Positions 1 through 7,675 of a DNA stretch of 64,000 bases are shown in pieces. A program made the translations under genes and the position numbers. A model generated the notes under the pieces. That model had not been told where the DNA came from. It did no database searches and was given only the letters and a program-made list of their open reading frames with translations. Within the stretch, counting starts at the first letter, position 1; every line of letters starts with the position of its first letter. Origin of the DNA: Sporosarcina sp. (GTDB lineage: Bacteria; Bacillota; Bacilli; Bacillales_A; Planococcaceae); NCBI GenBank assembly GCA_029257435.1, contig JARIBI010000203.1, forward strand, positions 1 to 64,000, given 5' to 3'.

Positions 1-1865
1 CTTGTGATAATCGCTGTAAGAATGAACATTGGCGTGTTGATGGCATCCATGCCTAACCCGTATTTAATGACGCCTACAGCAATCAATGCTTGAATGAGCC
101 CTACGACTGCGAGCACAGAAACTTTACTTGCGAACCAGCGGAATGGACCTGTTGGTGAAATTGCTGGTTGAACTAGCGGGAATACGATGGATAATAGTAA
201 CGCACCGACGAATAATCCCAGAGATAGGAAGTATGGTGCAAATCCTGTTCCATAGTTCGGTACTTCGTTGACCGCTGACTTCTCTACATCTACTGGAGCG
301 GCTACCATGTCATACGTTTTGTCTGATGGATTGACTTCGGAAGCGGTATCGTTCGCTTCAGTCAACTTCTCTTGAAGGGTTCCTGTTCCTTCATTCAATT
401 CTTTCGCTCCGTCAGCAAGTGCTGCGGAACCCGTTGCTAAGTCTTGTGATTTCGAAGCTAGTGTCCCTGTTCCATCTGTTAATGTTTTTGTTCCAGCTGA
501 TAACGCCGATAGGCCATCGACCAGCTTGCCAGATCCTTCTTTTGCAGCAGCTGCGCCTGCAGCAAGTTTGCCAGCACCTGCATTCAATGCGCTGTTTCCT
601 TCAGCCAGCGCAGAGGAGCCTGCAAGCAATTGTCCGGATTTACTGTTCAATTCGTTGACTCCTGCAAGAGCTTGAGCGTGTGCGCCTGCTAATTGACTGG
701 CTGCGCCATTCAATTCTTTTGCTCCTGATTGAAGTGCCGCAGTTCCTTGTGATAACTCGCCAAGTCCGCCTGCTACTTGGGCACTGCCTGCTTTCAATTC
801 ACCAAGAGCGCCTTGTATAGCTGCCTTTTGTTCTTCAGGAAGTGAAGCTAAAATCGGTGCAAGCTGTTCAGATAATTTCCCAAGTCCTGCGTTTACTTGC
901 TGCGCTCCGCCAGTTAGCTGACCAGCTGCTGCATTTAGGGAACCTGATTTTTCAGCAAGATTGTTCACACCTGCTCCGAATTCTTTTTCTTTTGCACCAA
1001 TCTGCTGATAACTGCTTGCGAGCTTCCCAACACCTTGCGTGTATTGAGTCAGTCCTGCATTCAAATCGCTTGCACCCGCAGATGCTTTTTGAGCACCGCT
1101 TTGGAGCTCACCAACACCTGACGACAGCGTTCCTAATCCTGAATTTAATGAAGACGCGCCATTTGCTGCTTCGATGACGCCTTTTTTCAACTTATCCGAG
1201 CCATCTGCAAGTGTTACTGTACTTGAAGCAAGCTGCGCTAAGTATCCTTTTAAATCATCTGTTCCTGAAACGAGTTTGCCAGAACCGTCATGCAGTTTTC
1301 CTGCACCGTCTGCTGCGTCTCCGAACCCATCCCCCATCTTTTTAATGGAGTCAAAAAGCTGTTCCGCATACGTGGATGAAACTTTTTCATTCACTTCCGC
1401 TTTGATGCGATCCATCGCTGTTTCACCGATTTGCGCCGATAGGAAGTTGTAGCCTTCGTTTGGTTTGTAGATTAATGCCAGTTTCTCAGGTGTTTCATCC
1501 AATAACGTTGTCGCGTGCTGCGAAAAGTTATCTGGAATTTCGATCGTCATGTAGTAATCCTGATCCGTAAGACCTTTTTTAGCTTCGGACTCAGTTATAC
1601 TTTGAAAGTCAAACTGCTTACTGTCGACGAGCTTATCGACCAGTTCGATCCCTAAATCCAAATCTTTTCCTTCAAATTCTGCACCTTCGTCCATATTTAC
1701 AACTGCAACGGGTAATGCATCCATGTTTGCGTACGGATCCCAAAACGCCCATAAAAACATTCCTGCGTATAATACCGGGATAAATAGAATCGCAATCATC
1801 GGCACAATCATTTTTCGTGTGCGCAATAACTGCTTCCATTCCGCTCCTGTCATTGTCTTCTTCAT
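1..1865 (-). CDS. yhgE: YhgE/Pip family membrane protein (3' end beyond window)
   Basis: Large membrane protein of the YhgE/Pip (phage infection protein) family; the export role usually assumed for these proteins is unproven. The start is ATG at 1865 behind AAGGAGGAG. A basic N-terminus (MKKTMTGAEWKQLL) leads into a first membrane helix around residues 18-38, followed by an extracytoplasmic segment. From about residue 150 to 450 the protein is a long chain of short repeats built on L-x-x-G / G-x-x-x-L patterns (LNAGLG, LQSGA, LNSGLG), typical of the family. A second set of membrane helices begins near the window edge (APYFLSLGLFVGALLLSIVF). The reading frame runs off position 1, so the C-terminus is missing. 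The gene lies just downstream of a TetR gene, the same pairing as B. subtilis yhgD-yhgE, and is probably co-regulated with it. Confidence 0.9.
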   Translation of the reverse strand, partial: MKKTMTGAEWKQLLRTRKMIVPMIAILFIPVLYAGMFLWAFWDPYANMDALPVAVVNMDEGAEFEGKDLDLGIELVDKLVDSKQFDFQSITESEAKKGLTDQDYYMTIEIPDNFSQHATTLLDETPEKLALIYKPNEGYNFLSAQIGETAMDRIKAEVNEKVSSTYAEQLFDSIKKMGDGFGDAADGAGKLHDGSGKLVSGTDDLKGYLAQLASSTVTLADGSDKLKKGVIEAANGASSLNSGLGTLSSGVGELQSGAQKASAGASDLNAGLTQYTQGVGKLASSYQQIGAKEKEFGAGVNNLAEKSGSLNAAAGQLTGGAQQVNAGLGKLSEQLAPILASLPEEQKAAIQGALGELKAGSAQVAGGLGELSQGTAALQSGAKELNGAASQLAGAHAQALAGVNELNSKSGQLLAGSSALAEGNSALNAGAGKLAAGAAAAKEGSGKLVDGLSALSAGTKTLTDGTGTLASKSQDLATGSAALADGAKELNEGTGTLQEKLTEANDTASEVNPSDKTYDMVAAPVDVEKSAVNEVPNYGTGFAPYFLSLGLFVGALLLSIVFPLVQPAISPTGPFRWFASKVSVLAVVGLIQALIAVGVIKYGLGMDAINTPMFILTAIIT

Positions 1866-1931
1866 CTTTTCTCCTCCTTGACTGGTTGACCACTTCGGAT
1901 TTCTGGTCATTGATGCTTGAAAAAAGAAGTC

Positions 1932-2501
1932 TCAAATTAAGAGACTTTTAAAAATGGTACTACTCAGTAAATCGATGATCTCTGTGTGATCCAACTCTGT
2001 CCCATGGGTTTTCCCCCAGTCAACGACGAGTGCCATATACGATTTAAACAGCAAATACGCGACCATTTCAACGTTACATGGTTTGACTTCACCGCGATTA
2101 ATGCCTTTTTGGATTTTCTCGGCAATGAATTTTACAATCTGTTTCTCGATATCTACGAGGACTTCTTGTACGGCAGGCGTCCGGATTTCTTTCCCTTCAT
2201 CAATCAGTTTGGCGTACAGTTGGTGCGTCGTTCTAAATTTCAAAATCGACATAAGACGAGCATGCGCATTTTCTTCAAATGTCGCCCCTTCAATTGCAGC
2301 GGCTTCCGCTTCTGTCCTCATCTCTTCAATCATTCCGACGACAATGGCGTTGAACAGTTCTTCCTTGTTCGCGAAGAATGTGTAAATCGTACCTTTCCCA
2401 ACGTTTGCAATTTTAGCGACTTGGTCCATCGTGGTCGCTTTGTAGCCAAACAGTGAGAAGGATTTTGCAGCGGCTTCTAAAATCTCCGTTCTGCGATCCA
2501 T
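1932..2501 (-). CDS. yhgD: TetR/AcrR family regulator (YhgD-like)
   Basis: Transcriptional repressor of 189 residues. The N-terminal helix-turn-helix runs over about residues 5-50 (AAAKSFSLFGYKATTMDQVA, then GKGTIYTFFANKEEL). The C-terminal half is a helical ligand-binding and dimer domain. I chose ATG at 2501 because GAAGGAGGT lies at the right distance; the upstream in-frame ATGs lack a ribosome site and would put the operator inside the coding sequence. A perfect 27-bp palindrome overlaps the transcription start region, so autoregulation and control of the downstream yhgE-like gene are likely. The inducing ligand is unknown. Confidence 0.88.
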   Translation of the reverse strand: MDRRTEILEAAAKSFSLFGYKATTMDQVAKIANVGKGTIYTFFANKEELFNAIVVGMIEEMRTEAEAAAIEGATFEENAHARLMSILKFRTTHQLYAKLIDEGKEIRTPAVQEVLVDIEKQIVKFIAEKIQKGINRGEVKPCNVEMVAYLLFKSYMALVVDWGKTHGTELDHTEIIDLLSSTIFKSLLI

Positions 2502-2523
2502 GTGCCCACCTCCTTCATCATAA

Positions 2524-2550
2524 AATGACCGTAATTCAATTACGGTCATT
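2524..2550. promoter_or_regulatory. 27-bp perfect palindrome, probable TetR operator
   Basis: Two 13-bp arms, AATGACCGTAATT and its exact reverse complement AATTACGGTCATT, flank a single central base. It sits between the -10 box and the ribosome site of the TetR gene, where a bound repressor would block transcription. Assignment to this TetR protein is inference from position and symmetry. Confidence 0.8.
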
Positions 2551-2562
2551 TGGTCACCCCTT

Positions 2563-2591
2563 ATAATACGCTCCCTATAATTAGATTGCAA
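2563..2591 (-). promoter_or_regulatory. Promoter of the TetR/yhgE operon
   Basis: Read on the minus strand: -35 TTGCAA (2586-2591), 17-bp spacer, -10 TATTAT (2563-2568). The operator palindrome starts about 12 bp downstream of the -10 box. Confidence 0.7.
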
Positions 2592-2611
2592 CCTTTTTTC
2601 TTAAATTGTTG

Positions 2612-2650
2612 AAAAGTAAAAACGAAGGACATGCTTGCTCCTCCGTTTTC
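2612..2650 (-). terminator. Rho-independent terminator after the octopine dehydrogenase family gene
   Basis: On the minus strand AAAACGGAGGA pairs with TCCTTCGTTTT across a 9-base loop and is followed by a T-rich tail. Confidence 0.65.
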
Positions 2651-2658
2651 ACTCGTTA

Positions 2659-3762
2659 TTATACTTTTGTTATTTTGTTAGGACTGATGAAGGTTAACAA
2701 TTCCTCTGCTGTAGAAAATCCTAATTCTTCAATTGTACGAGCTTCGACGAAGTAATCGGCCCCAACCATTGTACCAGCAAGCGTAATGATGGAGTCTGCG
2801 ACCGGTGTCGGCATGCCAATATGCTTGCCAAGCGAGTGCAGAAGTCCGAGTCCCATCGGTACGTCTTCTGTAATATACCGGTTATTAACAGATTTCGTAT
2901 GCAAGTCCTTAACACTGTCTGCATAAAAGTCAAACGCTTCATCATCTGATTGGGCATCAGGGTCAGTGAACGTGCGCACTTTGAACTCTTGAATGTATGA
3001 ACGTGGCTTTGAGCCGATCTTTTCAAGCATATCCATCTTTTCTTGATCTAACTCGTTTGCCACTTTCCAGGTAGATGGAGTGAACCCTTCCGTATACATC
3101 GAAAATTGACCATCCGAGTTTTCGATGTACGCTGCGTTTAATGCAATCCCGACGGTATGCATAATGAGATTTGGATTATGCAGTGCCACTTCAGCAATAT
3201 GCTCACGCGGGATACAATGGCTGAGAATTGGTTTTAACGTATGGCATGCCTCTTGAACACGATCTGCCGGAATGGTCGCAATCGGATGACCGTAGTTCTC
3301 GGAATACAGTGTAACCTCACCTGGATTTGTGATTCTGCAGCTGTATGGCAGCGTTTCACCTTCTGCAAATAGCGGTGCGTCTTCTGTTCTGCCGATTCGT
3401 TTTAACTCATGCACGAAGAATATACTGCCGAGATACCCCGGACAAATGTAAACGGTCTGATGCTTTTGCAAATGCGGAGCTAGAGCGCTCGCGAGGGACT
3501 TGTGGTAATTTGAGACGTAATAAATGAGGATAATATCTGCGTGTGGAATAACTTCTGCAGGATTGCGTGTCACAGCATGAAGCGGGACGGTTTGTTCCTT
3601 TTCCCCCTCTTTCAACGTGATGTACTTTGTTTCTTCCAATTTTGCGAAATGCTCGTTTGGCTGATTGCTTAGCTTCAACATACTCACTTGGTGACCATCG
3701 CGTGCGAGACAAGCAGCCGCGGTAGAACCTCCGTGCCCTGAACCAACAATCGTAATATTCAA
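2659..3762 (-). CDS. NAD(P)-dependent octopine/nopaline dehydrogenase family protein
   Basis: Predicted NAD(P)H-linked dehydrogenase of about 367 residues. The N-terminus is a Rossmann strand and glycine loop (NITIVGSGHGGSTAAACLA) and the C-terminal half is the helical opine-dehydrogenase domain, with the conserved stretch HNPNLIMHTVGIALN that carries the family's catalytic histidine region. Family members reductively join an amino acid to a 2-oxo acid to make opines; some bacterial relatives have other or unknown substrates, so the substrate here is open. I chose TTG at 3762, which follows GAGAGGGG by 9 bases and starts right at the Rossmann strand; an upstream ATG at 3807 would add 15 residues that look unrelated. 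The gene stands alone between two terminators, so it is likely monocistronic. Confidence 0.8.
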   Translation of the reverse strand: MNITIVGSGHGGSTAAACLARDGHQVSMLKLSNQPNEHFAKLEETKYITLKEGEKEQTVPLHAVTRNPAEVIPHADIILIYYVSNYHKSLASALAPHLQKHQTVYICPGYLGSIFFVHELKRIGRTEDAPLFAEGETLPYSCRITNPGEVTLYSENYGHPIATIPADRVQEACHTLKPILSHCIPREHIAEVALHNPNLIMHTVGIALNAAYIENSDGQFSMYTEGFTPSTWKVANELDQEKMDMLEKIGSKPRSYIQEFKVRTFTDPDAQSDDEAFDFYADSVKDLHTKSVNNRYITEDVPMGLGLLHSLGKHIGMPTPVADSIITLAGTMVGADYFVEARTIEELGFSTAEELLTFISPNKITKV

Positions 3763-3903
3763 TTTTAGTTTCCCCTCTCTTGTGAAATCCTTCACAATAT
3801 AGTACAAAAAAATCCTGAATCATTTCAATTACTCTACTCCATATTACCATAGTTTCAACAAAAAGACTATTTTATTAGACTTATCTGACATATATTCAAC
3901 CTA

Positions 3904-3944
3904 AAAGAAAAAGTCTCAATGCCACTTGCTGCCATCAAGACTTT
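3904..3944 (-). terminator. Rho-independent terminator after the serpin gene
   Basis: On the minus strand AAAGTCTTGATG pairs with CATTGAGACTTT (two G-T pairs, one internal mismatch near the 5-base loop), followed by TTTTCTTTT. It begins 6 bases after the serpin stop codon. Confidence 0.75.
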
Positions 3945-3950
3945 AAATAA

Positions 3951-5222
3951 TTAGTTTCCTTGAACAGGATTTGCAATTTTCCCGGCAAACAACAACACAT
4001 CTGCTTCTTTATCACGGATGGTGATGAAGAATGGTCTGTCTGCAGACATTTCAAACGGCTCGCCACTGGGTGCTGATTCAATACTCACTGTAACGGAAGT
4101 GACGCCAGCCGCCTCTGTCCCTTTTTCATCAATCGATAGATACGTCTTCTGTTTCACCTTACTTACAAATAATCTTTCTTTTTCTTCTTGTACCAATAAA
4201 CTTAAATCCGCTGATCCGCCATTGAAGGCTTTTTGCATCCCTAATTCCATTAGCGGGTCTTTCATATCCGCTTCATAATCCAGTTGAATCTTCGGCATCC
4301 GGATTGAACCGGGTCTAAGTTTAAAAGAATCGTTCCATGCTGTACGGTTGTCTGTTGTCCATGATTTAAGGAAAGACTCTGCGTCTTGCCCTTCTTTCGG
4401 CACAAACACGTCCATCGTTATCTTTCCTTCATTCCCGTAAGGCAGAGAGACTGCTTGGAACTGGTCATTCTCGAAATAAGGCAGGGATTCGTGCAGCGTC
4501 ATGAATGGCACTGTTGCTTCACTGCCGTCTTCAAGGTTGAAGATCCCGTCTTCTGTCATTTCTTCGTTGAACGGATACGTCCAAGATCCTTTGAAGTACA
4601 CTGCATTCATCAAATACATGACAAGATCACTATCCAGGGGTGAGTCAACCATCTTCTCAATTTTACCGTTCGTCGAAGCCTTCACCCAGTCATTTATACG
4701 GTCTGCAGATTTCGAGTCGCTGATATCGATCTCCTCTGCATCCGCTGAAAAATAGTCATGGGTGACACTTTTGAAAGCGTCTTGAAGCGTGTAAGTATCA
4801 TTCAGCCATAGGGAATTTGCTGTCTTAAGCGTCAATTCTTCGTCTGAACGCTGAAGATAATCCAGCAACGATGCATTCGCACGATTAATGGCTTCTTCAT
4901 CCAGGCCTTTTAATTGAATTGCTTCCAGAATTTCATCCCTTGTCTCTCCATTCGCCCCATTTTGAAGCATGGACAATGCCATCAAGAGACTGACTGGAGA
5001 TACGAAAACATTCCCGTATTCATCTGGTTTTACCATGGTCACCAGCTGCTTACCGAGCTCGTTGGTCGGTTCAATCAACTTTAAATAGTCGTCTTCACCA
5101 AAAGATACAGCTGCTTTGTCTGGCTTCGATTCTTCTTTTTTCACGGGGGCATGGACCGTTCCGCACGCGGATAAGACAACCGCAGCACCGACCGCCACCG
5201 CCAGTATAGCTTTTTTGTACAT
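3951..5222 (-). CDS. Serpin (serine protease inhibitor), predicted lipoprotein
   Basis: Serpin-family protease inhibitor of 423 residues. The N-terminus is a lipoprotein signal peptide with lipobox L-S-A-C, so Cys20 should be lipidated and the protein anchored on the outer face of the membrane. Family landmarks include NVFVSPVSLLMALSMLQNGA near residue 70, NAVYFKGSW in the middle and the reactive-centre hinge DEKGTEAAGVTS from about residue 365. Counting 17 residues from Glu366 as in antitrypsin places P1-P1' at Glu382-Ser383, which would suggest an acidic-residue-specific target protease; loop length can vary, so this is tentative. After the loop comes the expected ADRPFFITI strand. The gene has an AGGAGATGAGACC ribosome site and its own terminator. 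The hinge has small residues, as expected for an inhibitory serpin. Confidence 0.93.
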   Translation of the reverse strand: MYKKAILAVAVGAAVVLSACGTVHAPVKKEESKPDKAAVSFGEDDYLKLIEPTNELGKQLVTMVKPDEYGNVFVSPVSLLMALSMLQNGANGETRDEILEAIQLKGLDEEAINRANASLLDYLQRSDEELTLKTANSLWLNDTYTLQDAFKSVTHDYFSADAEEIDISDSKSADRINDWVKASTNGKIEKMVDSPLDSDLVMYLMNAVYFKGSWTYPFNEEMTEDGIFNLEDGSEATVPFMTLHESLPYFENDQFQAVSLPYGNEGKITMDVFVPKEGQDAESFLKSWTTDNRTAWNDSFKLRPGSIRMPKIQLDYEADMKDPLMELGMQKAFNGGSADLSLLVQEEKERLFVSKVKQKTYLSIDEKGTEAAGVTSVTVSIESAPSGEPFEMSADRPFFITIRDKEADVLLFAGKIANPVQGN

Positions 5223-5267
5223 GGTCTCATCTCCTTTACTAGATGAGTCGGTTTTGAAGCAGGATAG

Positions 5268-6466
5268 TTACACGTTTTCGTCAAATGGCCAAGATGGCAA
5301 CAGGTTGTTGAGGGGCTTGTCCTGTCGATATCCAAGCACATACTCCGCTTGCATGATCGTATGGATTTCCCGTGTTCCTTCATAGATCACCGGAGCTTTC
5401 GAATTGCGCAAGAACCGCGCGACGGGATAATCGTCCGAATACCCACAGGCTCCATGGATTTGGAAAGCATCGTCCGCAGCTTGATTGGCAAAATCGCACG
5501 CTTGCCACTTAACCAGCGACGTTTCGCGTGTATTTCGCTGCCCTGTGTTTTTCATCTCCCCGGCCCGATAGACGAGCAAACGGCTCATTTGATAGCCCGC
5601 TTCTATCCGTGCAATCATTTGCTGAACGAGCTGATGCTGTCCAATCGACTTTCCGATTGTACTGCGTTCTTCACAATACGCCACACTCACTTTCATGCAA
5701 GCTTGAATTAAGCCGACTGCGCCTGCAGCGACGGTGAAACGGCCGTTGTCGAGTGCAGACATAGCGATTTCGAACCCATCTCCTTCTTCTCCAACCAGGT
5801 TCGCAATAGGCACGCGGACGTCTTCAAAAATAGTTCGCCCGTATTTCCGGCTTTGATGCCGTATTTGTTTTTGATGGCTTTAGATGAAAAACCGGGCATC
5901 GTCCGTTCCGCGATGAACGCGGATATTCCGTGACGTTTTTTCGATTTATCCGTATAGGTAAAGACGAGAAAATCATCGGCACTGTCGCATAATGAGATCC
6001 AAGTTTTTTGACCGTTCAATACGTAATACTCTTCATCACGAACAGCCACAGAATTCATTGCTGCGACGTCTGATCCCGCACCGGGCTCCGTCAGACCGAA
6101 CGCACCGACTTTCTCACCTTTGGCTTGGGGAATCAAATACATCTGCTTCTGTTCTTCCGTTCCCCAGTACAGAAGCGCTAACGAATTCAGCCCCGTATGC
6201 ACCGATACCGCGGTTCGGAACGCGGTATCCCCGCGTTCCAGTTCTTCACATAAAATAGCCAGTGCATTAAAGTCCATGCCGCTTCCGCCGTACTGTTCGG
6301 GTGTACACATCCCCATAAATCCGAGTTCAACGAGTTCTTTTCAAACTTCAGGATCGAAACCTCCTGCTGCATCCCATTCCGCAATATTCGGAAGGATTCG
6401 ATCATCGTCATAATGTCTCACTGTTTTACGCAGCATCTGCTGTTCTTCCGTAAAGTTGAAATCTAT
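5268..6466 (-). pseudogene. Acyl-CoA dehydrogenase (glutaryl-CoA dehydrogenase-like), inactivated
   Basis: The remains of an acyl-CoA dehydrogenase that would be about 399 residues long. Three lesions are visible. The expected start behind GGAGGGACAGA reads ATA instead of ATG (6464-6466). Codon 42 is TGA (6341-6343) where relatives have a residue inside GFDPEV-x-KELVELGFMG. A run of five T on the minus strand (5826-5830) lacks one base compared with the expected ELFFEDVRVP, shifting the frame. Otherwise the family is plain: TEPGAGSD flavin/substrate motif, and IYEGTREIH carrying the catalytic glutamate found in the MCAD/GCDH group. It is the third gene of a lysine-degradation-like operon, where a glutaryl-CoA dehydrogenase would fit. 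The single-base gap alone could be a sequencing error, but three lesions together argue for a decayed gene. Confidence 0.88.
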
Positions 6467-6492
6467 TTCTGTCCCTCCTCGAAGTGGTCGGA

Positions 6493-7659
6493 TTAGCGTG
6501 CAGCTTCACCTGTATGAATGGTTTCGGTAATGTGAACGCCGCGTTTGCCCATCTCCTCAATATAGAGCTCACCCGGTACGATTGATTCGGGCGGATAAAC
6601 GCCGCGTTTTGTAATCGTACCTCCGCCAATCATTTGCGCAACCACCGAAATGGTATTTGCAGTCGCGAGAGCCATTGCGGTTTCATTCATATCCGTATCT
6701 TTTGTTACGGTCATGTTGTATTCGTAAGTTGCTGGCATGCCGGAAGCTTCACCGCTTACGAGAACGCGGAGCAAGACGGCATCTTTTTTGTCACCCAGCA
6801 GCATTTGCGGTGTTAGGTGCGCACGCATGACGTCACGCACACGCAGCGGCTTCCCATCAACTTGGATGGTCGATTCACGTGACAGCAAACCCAAGTCGAC
6901 GAGCAATTGGAACTTTTCCGCATGACCTGGATAGCGCAAAGTCTTGTACTCAAGCGTTTGGACGCCCGGGAAGGATTCAATGAGTGTCGATGTGCCGCCT
7001 GATGTATGGAAAGCTTCCATGTTGCCGAAATCCTCAAAATTGACGGTTTCTATTTCAGACAGGGACGGCAGTTCTAAAACTTCGCCATTCCGGATTACTC
7101 GTGACGAGTCCGTGTAGTGATCAAATACGCCCTCCAATGAAAACACGATGTTGTAGTTAAGCGGCGGATCAGGATTGACGGGTACACCGCCAACAAACAA
7201 GCGGATGGATTCTACATGATCCAACTTATCCGCACCGTAACCTGCGAGGATGTTGATCATCCCCGGTGCCACCCCTAAGTCTGGTATAAGCGTGACTCCG
7301 CGCGCTTCGGCTTGTTCTTTCATTTTAAGAACAGCATCTGTTGCGCCTCCGATATGTCCGCCGAGATCTACACTATGAACGCCAGCTGCTATTGCTAGTT
7401 TGGCAACTTGCTCGTTGAATGTATAGAACAAGGCATTGATGACGACGTCGCCGAGTGCAATGACTTCACTCAGCTGTAATTCATTGCGAGCATCCAGTAC
7501 TAAAATACTAAGTTTGTCGGACAAAAGTTCATCTGCAAAATTCTCTGCTTTTCGAACGTCTTGATCCGCTAAATAGACAGCTGTCACCTCATCGCTTTTC
7601 ACCAAGTCCCGAACGGCTTCTTTCCCCATTAACCCTGCACCTAATACGACGACTTTCAT
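6493..7659 (-). CDS. Saccharopine dehydrogenase family protein, probably lysine 6-dehydrogenase
   Basis: Amino-acid dehydrogenase of 388 residues with an N-terminal NAD-binding motif (MKVVVLGAGLMGKEAVRDL) and a saccharopine-dehydrogenase-like C-terminal domain (DLGGHIGGATDAV, PDLGVAPGMINILAGYG). Its length and motifs resemble the lysine 6-dehydrogenase of Geobacillus, which oxidises lysine to the aminoadipate semialdehyde level. ATG at 7659 follows GGGAGG at 8 bases; a longer open frame upstream overlaps the aldehyde dehydrogenase gene and is not likely translated. It sits 16 bases downstream of an aldehyde dehydrogenase and 26 bases upstream of an acyl-CoA dehydrogenase pseudogene, consistent with a lysine or related amino-acid degradation operon. 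A true saccharopine dehydrogenase is the alternative. Confidence 0.82.
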   Translation of the reverse strand: MKVVVLGAGLMGKEAVRDLVKSDEVTAVYLADQDVRKAENFADELLSDKLSILVLDARNELQLSEVIALGDVVINALFYTFNEQVAKLAIAAGVHSVDLGGHIGGATDAVLKMKEQAEARGVTLIPDLGVAPGMINILAGYGADKLDHVESIRLFVGGVPVNPDPPLNYNIVFSLEGVFDHYTDSSRVIRNGEVLELPSLSEIETVNFEDFGNMEAFHTSGGTSTLIESFPGVQTLEYKTLRYPGHAEKFQLLVDLGLLSRESTIQVDGKPLRVRDVMRAHLTPQMLLGDKKDAVLLRVLVSGEASGMPATYEYNMTVTKDTDMNETAMALATANTISVVAQMIGGGTITKRGVYPPESIVPGELYIEEMGKRGVHITETIHTGEAAR

Positions 7660-7675
7660 CCAATCATCCTCCCTT

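Noticed and set aside
419..1452. Three plus-strand open frames (79, 111 and 92 codons)
   Set aside because: They lie opposite the repeat region of the yhgE-like gene, which is open over its whole length with clear family motifs and a ribosome site. The plus-strand frames have no family resemblance.
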